From: Anomaloglossus baeobatrachus
Taxonomy: Eukaryota; Chordata; Amphibia; Anura; Aromobatidae
Reading direction: 5' to 3'
DNA: 64,000 bases
Assembly (NCBI RefSeq): GCF_048569485.1
Contig: NW_027442056.1
Span: 186,001 to 250,000 of the forward strand
Position numbers and translations under genes: made by a program
Part shown: one piece after another, positions 1 to 9,407 of the stretch
Layout of the letters: every line of letters begins with the position of its first letter
Numbering within the stretch: position 1 is the first letter of the stretch
The notes under the pieces: generated by a model
What the model saw: the letters and a program-made list of their open reading frames with translations, nothing else
Databases searched by the model: none
Told to the model about the DNA's origin: nothing

Positions 1-156
1 TAAGCTTTTCTGTAGCCTGCCTGTTGATGTATTTTCGGTTTGAACAGTGCACAACATGAAGAGACGGAACACTGGCGGCTTGTCACAATGCCCCCCGATG
101 ACATCACAATAGCGCTGCTGCCTAGAAAACAAGCTGCGCAGAAGAAGTTGTTCTTT

Positions 157-171
157 GGGTGGGAGGGTGGG
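157..171 (+). other. G-quadruplex motif (representative; -498 to -484 of each U2 copy)
   Basis: Four GGG runs separated by single bases (T, A, T) form the tightest class of parallel G-quadruplex motif. It recurs in every unit. A second, looser motif with four G runs lies at 259-279. Confidence 0.75.
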
Positions 172-461
172 CTAGTGGAAGGAGGGGGCAATCTCTTTTT
201 TTCCCGGGTGGTAGGGGGATGACAGGAGAAGGGAAGCGGGTGGTGAGAAAGGTACAGAGGGCAGGGTTTGGGGGCTGGGAAGGAAAGGGAAAAGATTAGG
301 GTTTGGGGATGATGAAAGGGCTTTCTACGGGTAAGGATGGCAAAGGGTGGCAGTGACGGAAAGTCAGGCAACCTGTCCTGTCCGTCTTTTTGTATCGTGA
401 ATTGGAAAGACTGCAAGGGGGAGGGGAGTTGCTTGCGCCCTAAAGGAGGAGTTATTCAGAT

Positions 462-490
462 TCATTGCAGTGGGCGGCGGCTGCAAAACG
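462..490 (+). promoter_or_regulatory. Candidate distal sequence element (GC box plus octamer-like motif)
   Basis: A GC box core (GTGGGCGG, about 469-476) lies directly before CTGCAAAA (481-488), which keeps the TGCAAA core of the octamer ATGCAAAT. Vertebrate U2 enhancers combine Oct-1 and Sp1 sites at about -200; here the pair sits at about -193 to -165 relative to the U2 start. The octamer is imperfect, so this call is inferential. It recurs at the same offset in each unit. Confidence 0.4.
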
Positions 491-576
491 CACCATTCTT
501 CTTGTTTTTGCTCTGCAAAGCAGCCTTTTCAAGGGTTGGCTTGGGTGACAAAATGTCTTGTGTAGGCGTGGGTTTG

Positions 577-599
577 TCTCCCTCTCGCTCTCTCTCCCT
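577..599 (+). repeat. CT-rich tract upstream of U2 (representative)
   Basis: A polypyrimidine stretch of about 23 bp, almost entirely C and T, runs into the PSE-like element. It is present in each unit. CT repeats also occur in the primate U2 repeat, though downstream of the gene. Confidence 0.7.
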
Positions 600-609
600 A
601 AGATGTGTC
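593..609 (+). promoter_or_regulatory. PSE-like proximal sequence element (representative; at -62 to -46 of every U2 copy)
   Basis: TCTCCCTAAG at 593-602 matches the first half of the vertebrate PSE consensus (TYACCNTAAC) at 8 of 10 positions and sits where the SNAPc-binding PSE of vertebrate U2 genes is expected. The second half fits less well. No TATA box follows, as expected for a Pol II snRNA gene. It overlaps the end of the CT-rich tract. The identification rests on position and partial consensus match. Confidence 0.6.
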
Positions 610-654
610 CGGCATAGGCCAGGGTGCCACTCGAGGCCCAAACCAATTCTGGTT

Positions 655-842
655 ATCGCTTCTCGGCCTTTTGGCTAAGATCAAGTGTAGTATCTGTTCT
701 TATCAGTTTAATATCTGATACGTCCCCTATCTGGGGACCATATATTAAATGGATTTTTAGAACAGGGAGATGGAAAAAGAGCTTGCTCTGTCCACTCCAC
801 GCATTGACCTGGTATTGCAGTACCTCCAGGAACGGTGCACCC
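655..842 (+). ncRNA. RNU2: U2 snRNA, copy 1 (reference copy)
   Basis: U2 is the snRNA that pairs with the intron branch point in the major spliceosome. The 5' end ATCGCTTCTCGG, stem-loop I, the branch-point recognition sequence GTAGTA (U2 33-38), stem-loop IIa, stem IIb, the Sm region GATTTTT (98-104), stem-loop III and terminal stem-loop IV ending GGTGCACCC are all present, so length and order match vertebrate U2. Compared with mammalian U2 as I recall it, stem IIb and stem III carry paired changes that keep the helices, while the base after the Sm U-tract is A rather than G. The exact 3' end is set by family length. Transcription should be by snRNA-type RNA polymerase II. Confidence 0.97.
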
Positions 843-1962
843 CTTCTTAACCCAGTTTCCAAAAGCAGAACTCGATTCACCTGATTCATATTAGCCCGAT
901 TAGCGAATTGAAATGAATTTTTATCTAACACACTTTTTACTTGCTTTATTCATCCAAATAGCAAACTCATCACCACTCAACTTCACCAACTCTGCTATGT
1001 CCCGTGCAGTATCTTGTTGTCAGTCTAATCTAGATCATGTGTAATTGAATGGAATAGATCCCTTTTGGACAAAGTGGAGTCAGATGCTGCAGTGACCACA
1101 GGTGTGAGAGGATCTACAATTGGCATCTGGTGTTATCTCTCTGCTTCCACTCCAAATAAAGTTACCTGTTGTTACCTGAACGTCAAATACTAAGAATGGG
1201 CGGCCTATGAAAGAATTAGTACTTTCATTAAGTATACTAAACCGGCTAATTGGGAATAGACAAACTGTAAAAAGCCCTCTGAGAAAGCCCCTCTCTAACC
1301 TTTGTTAGTAAGCTTTTCTGTAGCCTGCCTGTTGATGTATTTTCGGTTTGAACAGTGCACAACATGAAGAGACGGAACACTGGCGGCTTGTCACAATGCC
1401 CCCCGATGACATCACAATAGCGCTGCTGCCTAGAAAACAAGCTGCGCAGAAGAAGTTGTTCTTTGGGTGGGAGGGTGGGCTAGTGGAAGGAGGGGGCAAT
1501 CTCTTTTTTTCCCGGGTGGTAGGGGGATGACAGGAGAAGGGAAGCGGGTGGTGAGAAAGGTACAGAGGGCAGGGTTTGGGGGCTGGGAAGGAAAGGGAAA
1601 AGATTAGGGTTTGGGGATGATGAAAGGGCTTTCTACGGGTAAGGATGGCAAAGGGTGGCAGTGACGGAAAGTCAGGCAACCTGTCCTGTCCGTCTTTTTG
1701 TATCGTGAATTGGAAAGACTGCAAGGGGGAGGGGAGTTGCTTGCGCCCTAAAGGAGGAGTTATTCAGATTCATTGCAGTGGGCGGCGGCTGCAAAACGCA
1801 CCATTCTTCTTGTTTTTGCTCTGCAAAGCAGCCTTTTCAAGGGTTGGCTTGGGTGACAAAATGTCTTGTGTAGGCGTGGGTTTGTCTCCCTCTCGCTCTC
1901 TCTCCCTAAGATGTGTCCGGCATAGGCCAGGGTGCCACTCGAGGCCCAAACCAATTCTGGTT
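843..1962 (+). other. Inter-gene spacer (representative of all units)
   Basis: The first half after the 3' box (about 870-1310) is AT-rich and shows no recognisable gene. The second half (about 1420-1800) is strongly purine/G-rich on the + strand and holds the two G-quadruplex motifs, then the candidate distal and proximal promoter elements. I looked for U1, U5, 5S rRNA and tRNA sequences, which are sometimes interspersed in such arrays, and saw none. The short open frames here recur only because the DNA recurs. Confidence 0.8.
855..869 (+). terminator. snRNA 3' box (representative; +201 to +215 of every U2 copy)
   Basis: GTTTCCAAAAGCAGA fits the 3'-box consensus GTTTN0-3AAARNNAGA at every defined position and begins 13 bp after the mature U2 end. 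The 3' box directs Integrator-mediated 3' processing of snRNA transcripts. It is also retained downstream of all five interrupted copies. Confidence 0.9.
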
Positions 1963-2150
1963 ATCGCTTCTCGGCCTTTTGGCTAAGATCAAGTGTAGTA
2001 TCTGTTCTTATCAGTTTAATATCTGATACGTCCCCTATCTGGGGACCATATATTAAATGGATTTTTAGAACAGGGAGATGGAAAAAGAGCTTGCTCTGTC
2101 CACTCCACGCATTGACCTGGTATTGCAGTACCTCCAGGAACGGTGCACCC
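1963..2150 (+). ncRNA. RNU2: U2 snRNA, copy 2
   Basis: Reads the same as copy 1, 1308 bp downstream of it. Confidence 0.96.
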
Positions 2151-3270
2151 CTTCTTAACCCAGTTTCCAAAAGCAGAACTCGATTCACCTGATTCATATT
2201 AGCCCGATTAGCGAATTGAAATGAATTTTTATCTAACACACTTTTTACTTGCTTTATTCATCCAAATAGCAAACTCATCACCACTCAACTTCACCAACTC
2301 TGCTATGTCCCGTGCAGTATCTTGTTGTCAGTCTAATCTAGATCATGTGTAATTGAATGGAATAGATCCCTTTTGGACAAAGTGGAGTCAGATGCTGCAG
2401 TGACCACAGGTGTGAGAGGATCTACAATTGGCATCTGGTGTTATCTCTCTGCTTCCACTCCAAATAAAGTTACCTGTTGTTACCTGAACGTCAAATACTA
2501 AGAATGGGCGGCCTATGAAAGAATTAGTACTTTCATTAAGTATACTAAACCGGCTAATTGGGAATAGACAAACTGTAAAAAGCCCTCTGAGAAAGCCCCT
2601 CTCTAACCTTTGTTAGTAAGCTTTTCTGTAGCCTGCCTGTTGATGTATTTTCGGTTTGAACAGTGCACAACATGAAGAGACGGAACACTGGCGGCTTGTC
2701 ACAATGCCCCCCGATGACATCACAATAGCGCTGCTGCCTAGAAAACAAGCTGCGCAGAAGAAGTTGTTCTTTGGGTGGGAGGGTGGGCTAGTGGAAGGAG
2801 GGGGCAATCTCTTTTTTTCCCGGGTGGTAGGGGAATGACAGGAGAAGGGAAGCGGGTGGTGAGAAAGGTACAGAGGGCAGGGTTTGGGGGCTGGGAAGGA
2901 AAGGGAAAAGATTAGGGTTTGGGGATGATGAAAGGGCTTTCTACGGGTAAGGATGGCAAAGGGTGGCAGTGACGGAAAGTCAGGCAACCTGTCCTGTCCG
3001 TCTTTTTGTATCGTGAATTGGAAAGACTGCAAGGGGGAGGGGAGTTGCTTGCGCCCTAAAGGAGGAGTTATTCAGATTCATTGCAGTGGGCGGCGGCTGC
3101 AAAACGCACCATTCTTCTTGTTTTTGCTCTGCAAAGCAGCCTTTTCAAGGGTTGGCTTGGGTGACAAAATGTCTTGTGTAGGCGTGGGTTTGTCTCCCTC
3201 TCGCTCTCTCTCCCTAAGATGTGTCCGGCATAGGCCAGGGTGCCACTCGAGGCCCAAACCAATTCTGGTT

Positions 3271-3458
3271 ATCGCTTCTCGGCCTTTTGGCTAAGATCAA
3301 GTGTAGTATCTGTTCTTATCAGTTTAATATCTGATACGTCCCCTATCTGGGGACCATATATTAAATGGATTTTTAGAACAGGGAGATGGAAAAAGAGCTT
3401 GCTCTGTCCACTCCACGCATTGACCTGGTATTGCAGTACCTCCAGGAACGGTGCACCC
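3271..3458 (+). ncRNA. RNU2: U2 snRNA, copy 3
   Basis: Matches copy 1. Its upstream spacer carries a private G-to-A at 2834. Confidence 0.96.
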
Positions 3459-4578
3459 CTTCTTAACCCAGTTTCCAAAAGCAGAACTCGATTCACCTGA
3501 TTCATATTAGCCCGATTAGCGAATTGAAATGAATTTTTATCTAACACACTTTTTACTTGCTTTATTCATCCAAATAGCAAACTCATCACCACTCAACTTC
3601 ACCAACTCTGCTATGTCCCGTGCAGTATCTTGTTGTCAGTCTAATCTAGATCATGTGTAATTGAATGGAATAGATCCCTTTTGGACAAAGTGGAGTCAGA
3701 TGCTGCAGTGACCACAGGTGTGAGAGGATCTACAATTGGCATCTGGTGTTATCTCTCTGCTTCCACTCCAAATAAAGTTACCTGTTGTTACCTGAACGTC
3801 AAATACTAAGAATGGGCGGCCTATGAAAGAATTAGTACTTTCATTAAGTATACTAAACCGGCTAATTGGGAATAGACAAACTGTAAAAAGCCCTCTGAGA
3901 AAGCCCCTCTCTAACCTTTGTTAGTAAGCTTTTCTGTAGCCTGCCTGTTGATGTATTTTTGGTTTGAACAGTGCACAACATGAAGAGACGGAACACTGGC
4001 GGCTTGTCACAATGCCCCCCGATGACATCACAATAGCGCTGCTGCCTAGAAAACAAGCTGCGCAGAAGAAGTTGTTCTTTGGGTGGGAGGGTGGGCTAGT
4101 GGAAGGAGGGGGCAATCTCTTTTTTTCCCGGGTGGTAGGGGGATGACAGGAGAAGGGAAGCGGGTGGTGAGAAAGGTACAGAGGGCAGGGTTTGGGGGCT
4201 GGGAAGGAAAGGGAAAAGATTAGGGTTTGGGGATGATGAAAGGGCTTTCTACGGGTAAGGATGGCAAAGGGTGGCAGTGACGGAAAGTCAGGCAACCTGT
4301 CCTGTCCGTCTTTTTGTATCGTGAATTGGAAAGACTGCAAGGGGGAGGGGAGTTGCTTGCGCCCTAAAGGAGGAGTTATTCAGATTCATTGCAGTGGGCG
4401 GCGGCTGCAAAACGCACCATTCTTCTTGTTTTTGCTCTGCAAAGCAGCCTTTTCAAGGGTTGGCTTGGGTGACAAAATGTCTTGTGTAGGCGTGGGTTTG
4501 TCTCCCTCTCGCTCTCTCTCCCTAAGATGTGTCCGGCATAGGCCAGGGTGCCACTCGAGGCCCAAACCAATTCTGGTT

Positions 4579-4766
4579 ATCGCTTCTCGGCCTTTTGGCT
4601 AAGATCAAGTGTAGTATCTGTTCTTATCAGTTTAATATCTGATACGTCCCCTATCTGGGGACCATATATTAAATGGATTTTTAGAACAGGGAGATGGAAA
4701 AAGAGCTTGCTCTGTCCACTCCACGCATTGACCTGGTATTGCAGTACCTCCAGGAACGGTGCACCC
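4579..4766 (+). ncRNA. RNU2: U2 snRNA, copy 4
   Basis: Matches copy 1. Its upstream spacer has C-to-T at 3960, a variant seen again only at 51487. Confidence 0.96.
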
Positions 4767-5886
4767 CTTCTTAACCCAGTTTCCAAAAGCAGAACTCGAT
4801 TCACCTGATTCATATTAGCCCGATTAGCGAATTGAAATGAATTTTTATCTAACACACTTTTTACTTGCTTTATTCATCCAAATAGCAAACTCATCACCAC
4901 TCAACTTCACCAACTCTGCTATGTCCCGTGCAGTATCTTGTTGTCAGTCTAATCTAGATCATGTGTAATTGAATGGAATAGATCCCTTTTGGACAAAGTG
5001 GAGTCAGATGCTGCAGTGACCACAGGTGTGAGAGGATCTACAATTGGCATCTGGTGTTATCTCTCTGCTTCCACTCCAAATAAAGTTACCTGTTGTTACC
5101 TGAACGTCAAATACTAAGAATGGGCGGCCTATGAAAGAATTAGTACTTTCATTAAGTATACTAAACCGGCTAATTGGGAATAGACAAACTGTAAAAAGCC
5201 CTCTGAGAAAGCCCCTCTCTAACCTTTGTTAGTAAGCTTTTCTGTAGCCTGCCTGTTGATGTATTTTCGGTTTGAACAGTGCACAACATGAAGAGACGGA
5301 ACACTGGCGGCTTGTCACAATGCCCCCCGATGACATCACAATAGCGCTGCTGCCTAGAAAACAAGCTGCGCAGAAGAAGTTGTTCTTTGGGTGGGAGGGT
5401 GGGCTAGTGGAAGGAGGGGGCAATCTCTTTTTTTCCCGGGTGGTAGGGGGATGACAGGAGAAGGGAAGCGGGTGGTGAGAAAGGTACAGAGGGCAGGGTT
5501 TGGGGGCTGGGAAGGAAAGGGAAAAGATTAGGGTTTGGGGATGATGAAAGGGCTTTCTACGGGTAAGGATGGCAAAGGGTGGCAGTGACGGAAAGTCAGG
5601 CAACCTGTCCTGTCCGTCTTTTTGTATCGTGAATTGGAAAGACTGCAAGGGGGAGGGGAGTTGCTTGCGCCCTAAAGGAGGAGTTATTCAGATTCATTGC
5701 AGTGGGCGGCGGCTGCAAAACGCACCATTCTTCTTGTTTTTGCTCTGCAAAGCAGCCTTTTCAAGGGTTGGCTTGGGTGACAAAATGTCTTGTGTAGGCG
5801 TGGGTTTGTCTCCCTCTCGCTCTCTCTCCCTAAGATGTGTCCGGCATAGGCCAGGGTGCCACTCGAGGCCCAAACCAATTCTGGTT

Positions 5887-6074
5887 ATCGCTTCTCGGCC
5901 TTTTGGCTAAGATCAAGTGTAGTATCTGTTCTTATCAGTTTAATATCTGATACGTCCCCTATCTGGGGACCATATATTAAATGGATTTTTAGAACAGGGA
6001 GATGGAAAAAGAGCTTGCTCTGTCCACTCCACGCATTGACCTGGTATTGCAGTACCTCCAGGAACGGTGCACCC
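5887..6074 (+). ncRNA. RNU2: U2 snRNA, copy 5
   Basis: Matches copy 1; last full gene before the first insertion. Confidence 0.96.
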
Positions 6075-7568
6075 CTTCTTAACCCAGTTTCCAAAAGCAG
6101 AACTCGATTCACCTGATTCATATTAGCCCGATTAGCGAATTGAAATGAATTTTTATCTAACACACTTTTTACTTGCTTTATTCATCCAAATAGCAAACTC
6201 ATCACCACTCAACTTCACCAACTCTGCTATGTCCCGTGCAGTATCTTGTTGTCAGTCTAATCTAGATCATGTGTAATTGAATGGAATAGATCCCTTTTGG
6301 ACAAAGTGGAGTCAGATGCTGCAGTGACCACAGGTGTGAGAGGATCTACAATTGGCATCTGGTGTTATCTCTCTGCTTCCACTCCAAATAAAGTTACCTG
6401 TTGTTACCTGAACGTCAAATACTAAGAATGGGCGGCCTATGAAAGAATTAGTACTTTCATTAAGTATACTAAACCGGCTAATTGGGAATAGACAAACTGT
6501 AAAAAGCCCTCTGAGAAAGCCCCTCTCTAACCTTTGTTAGTAAGCTTTTCTGTAGCCTGCCTGTTGATGTATTTTCGGTTTGAACAGTGCACAACATGAA
6601 GAGACGGAACACTGGCGGCTTGTCACAATGCCCCCCGATGACATCACAATAGCGCTGCTGCCTAGAAAACAAGCTGCGCAGAAGAAGTTGTTCTTTGGGT
6701 GGGAGGGTGGGCTAGTGGAAGGAGGGGGCAATCTCTTTTTTTCCCGGGTGGTAGGGGGATGACAGGAGAAGGGAAGCGGGTGGTGAGAAAGGTACAGAGG
6801 GCAGGGTTTGGGGGCTGGGAAGGAAAGGGAAAAGATTAGGGTTTGGGGATGATGAAAGGGCTTTCTACGGGTAAGGATGGCAAAGGGTGGCAGTGACGGA
6901 AAGTCAGGCAACCTGTCCTGTCCGTCTTTTTGTATCGTGAATTGGAAAGACTGCAAGGGGGAGGGGAGTTGCTTGCGCCCTAAAGGAGGAGTTATTCAGA
7001 TTCATTGCAGTGGGCGGCGGCTGCAAAACGCACCATTCTTCTTGTTTTTGCTCTGCAAAGCAGCCTTTTCAAGGGTTGGCTTGGGTGACAAAATGTCTTG
7101 TGTAGGCGTGGGTTTGTCTCCCTCTCGCTCTCTCTCCCTAAGATGTGTCCGGCATAGGCCAGGGTGCCACTCGAGGCCCAAACCAATTCTGGTTATCGCT
7201 TCTCGGCCTTTTGGCTAAGATCAAGTGTAGTGTTGTTCGAAGAGGTGGTTTAAGCTCCAGGCCACCTTAGTACAATGATACAATGCACACTGGAAGGTTG
7301 CGCTTGCTAGTACTCTGGGTGGATAGTATATTCATCTAGAGGAAAACATGGCCCTACCAGGATCGAGGCTATTAGACTGAGTAAGGGTGGGGGGCTATGG
7401 TACAACGTGCCCCAGGACTGACGACCCTGGAGTGAGTCTGAGCTTGCTGGCTTGGGACCCCGGCAAGCCTTGGGCTCTGTAGCACACCGTACCTTGCCTT
7501 TTCATACTTTTTGAGCATATTACCCTATCCCGGCCTTCTGGCTAGGAAGGGAAATTTTTATAATCCCG

Positions 7569-7774
7569 GTCGGAGGTCTGGTCAGCTTTGGGCTGAGAAA
7601 CTAACACCCGGTTGGAGGTCTGGGTCAGCTTCGGCTGAGAAACCAACACCCGGTTGGAGGTCTGGGTCAGCTTCGGCTGAGAAACCAACACCCGGTTGGA
7701 GGTCCGGTTAGCCTTGGGCTGAGAAACCAACACCGGTTGACGGTCCGGGCAGTTTCGGCTGCAAAACCAACAAC
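7569..7774 (+). repeat. Five 41-42 bp hairpin-forming tandem repeats in element A1
   Basis: Repeats begin at 7569, 7611, 7653, 7695 and 7736. Each has GTTGG-like and CCAAC-like arms enclosing an inner stem. In repeats 2 and 3 the inner stem is TCAGC-TTCG-GCTGA (7625-7638 and 7667-7680), a cUUCGg tetraloop hairpin. Repeats 1, 4 and 5 keep the stem with altered loops. Confidence 0.88.
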
Positions 7775-7840
7775 TAGTAGCTCTCTACTCCACTTGGGTA
7801 AGATGCCTGGGTGGACGCTGGGAGCAACGACAAGGCTCAA

Positions 7841-7856
7841 CCAGGCTTCGGCTTGG
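7841..7856 (+). other. cUUCGg hairpin in element A1
   Basis: CCAGGC-TTCG-GCTTGG forms six pairs including one G-U and closes on a UUCG tetraloop with the stabilising C-G closing pair. Confidence 0.75.
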
Positions 7857-7981
7857 GGGAGCACCGAAGATCCCTGACCCTTGCTGTGGCCTTCTGGCTC
7901 GGAGGGACGGGGTTGATTTTTGGGGACCCTCTCCTCACGGTGGGGTCCACACGAATCCTAGCCTTTGCACTGTTTTTGGTG

Positions 7982-7993
7982 TGACTTCGGTCA
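7982..7993 (+). other. cUUCGg hairpin near the 3' end of element A1
   Basis: TGAC-TTCG-GTCA is a four-pair stem on a cUUCGg loop, 42 bp before the 3' junction, where LINE reverse transcriptases commonly recognise their template. Confidence 0.65.
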
Positions 7994-9407
7994 TGCATTT
8001 TTTGTGGTGCTTTGGAAAGCTTCATTAAATCAAAAATCTGTTCTTATCAGTTTAATATCTGATACGTCCCCTATCTGGGGACCATATATTAAATGGATTT
8101 TTAGAACAGGGAGATGGAAAAAGAGCTTGCTCTGTCCACTCCACGCATTGACCTGGTATTGCAGTACCTCCAGGAACGGTGCACCCCTTCTTAACCCAGT
8201 TTCCAAAAGCAGAACTCGATTCACCTGATTCATATTAGCCCGATTAGCGAATTGAAATGAATTTTTATCTAACACACTTTTTACTTGCTTTATTCATCCA
8301 AATAGCAAACTCATCACCACTCAACTTCACCAACTCTGCTATGTCCCGTGCAGTATCTTGTTGTCAGTCTAATCTAGATCATGTGTAATTGAATGGAATA
8401 GATCCCTTTTGGACAAAGTGGAGTCAGATGCTGCAGTGACCACAGGTGTGAGAGGATCTACAATTGGCATCTGGTGTTATCTCTCTGCTTCCACTCCAAA
8501 TAAAGTTACCTGTTGTTACCTGAACGTCAAATACTAAGAATGGGCGGCCTATGAAAGAATTAGTACTTTCATTAAGTATACTAAACCGGCTAATTGGGAA
8601 TAGACAAACTGTAAAAAGCCCTCTGAGAAAGCCCCTCTCTAACCTTTGTTAGTAAGCTTTTCTGTAGCCTGCCTGTTGATGTATTTTCGGTTTGAACAGT
8701 GCACAACATGAAGAGACGGAACACTGGCGGCTTGTCACAATGCCCCCCGATGACATCACAATAGCGCTGCTGCCTAGAAAACAAGCTGCGCAGAAGAAGT
8801 TGTTCTTTGGGTGGGAGGGTGGGCTAGTGGAAGGAGGGGGCAATCTCTTTTTTTCCCGGGTGGTAGGGGGATGACAGGAGAAGGGAAGCGGGTGGTGAGA
8901 AAGGTACAGAGGGCAGGGTTTGGGGGCTGGGAAGGAAAGGGAAAAGATTAGGGTTTGGGGATGATGAAAGGGCTTTCTACGGGTAAGGATGGCAAAGGGT
9001 GGCAGTGACGGAAAGTCAGGCAACCTGTCCTGTCCGTCTTTTTGTATCGTGAATTGGAAAGACTGCAAGGGGGAGGGGAGTTGCTTGCGCCCTAAAGGAG
9101 GAGTTATTCAGATTCATTGCAGTGGGCGGCGGCTGCAAAACGCACCATTCTTCTTGTTTTTGCTCTGCAAAGCAGCCTTTTCAAGGGTTGGCTTGGGTGA
9201 CAAAATGTCTTGTGTAGGCGTGGGTTTGTCTCCCTCTCGCTCTCTCTCCCTAAGATGTGTCCGGCATAGGCCAGGGTGCCACTCGAGGCCCAAACCAATT
9301 CTGGTTATCGCTTCTCGGCCTTTTGGCTAAGATCAAGTGTAGTATCTGTTCTTATCAGTTTAATATCTGATACGTCCCCTATCTGGGGACCATATATTAA
9401 ATGGATT

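Larger units (their letters stand above)
7232..8035 (+). mobile_element. Type-A U2-targeted retroelement, copy A1 (804 bp)
   Basis: The insert lies exactly between U2 positions 37 and 38, without an evident target duplication, and ends in TTAAATC followed by four A plus the A of U2 38. A precise 3' junction with an A tail is the mark of target-primed reverse transcription. The 5' end has a hairpin (AGGTGG at 7243-7248 with CCACCT at 7262-7267). The centre holds five 41-42 bp tandem repeats, and hairpins with cUUCGg loops continue to within about 42 bp of the 3' end. I find no convincing coding sequence: the frames that stay open over the repeats are open on both strands. It may be a non-autonomous element or the 3' part of a longer LINE. 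Keno and Utopia are known U2-targeting LINE families; I cannot assign it to either. Confidence 0.85.
7195..8186 (+). pseudogene. RNU2: U2 snRNA copy 6, split by type-A retroelement
   Basis: U2 positions 1-37 lie at 7195-7231 and positions 38-188 at 8036-8186. The break cuts the branch-point recognition sequence GTAGTA before its last base, so no functional U2 can be made. Promoter and 3' box are intact, so a chimeric transcript starting with U2 1-37 is possible. Confidence 0.95.

Noticed and set aside
99-106. CRE-like TGACATCA in each spacer
   Set aside because: One mismatch to the CRE and about 550 bp upstream of U2; too weak and too far to call as a regulatory site.
543-560. GGGTGACAAAATGTC as an alternative PSE
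   Set aside because: It lies at about -110, too far from the U2 start; the site at -62 to -46 fits both position and consensus better.
1305-1724. A 139-codon minus-strand open frame and several 60-113 codon frames repeated in every unit
   Set aside because: They recur only because the unit recurs, have no recognisable domain, overlap one another on both strands, and some run into U2 itself.
843-1962. Possible extra small RNA genes (U1, U5, 5S, tRNA) in the spacer
   Set aside because: No diagnostic sequences of these RNAs were found on either strand.
7511-7733. Repetitive open frames across the 42-bp repeats of the type-A element
   Set aside because: A repeat period divisible by three keeps frames open on both strands; the peptides are low complexity and the hairpin structure explains the sequence better.
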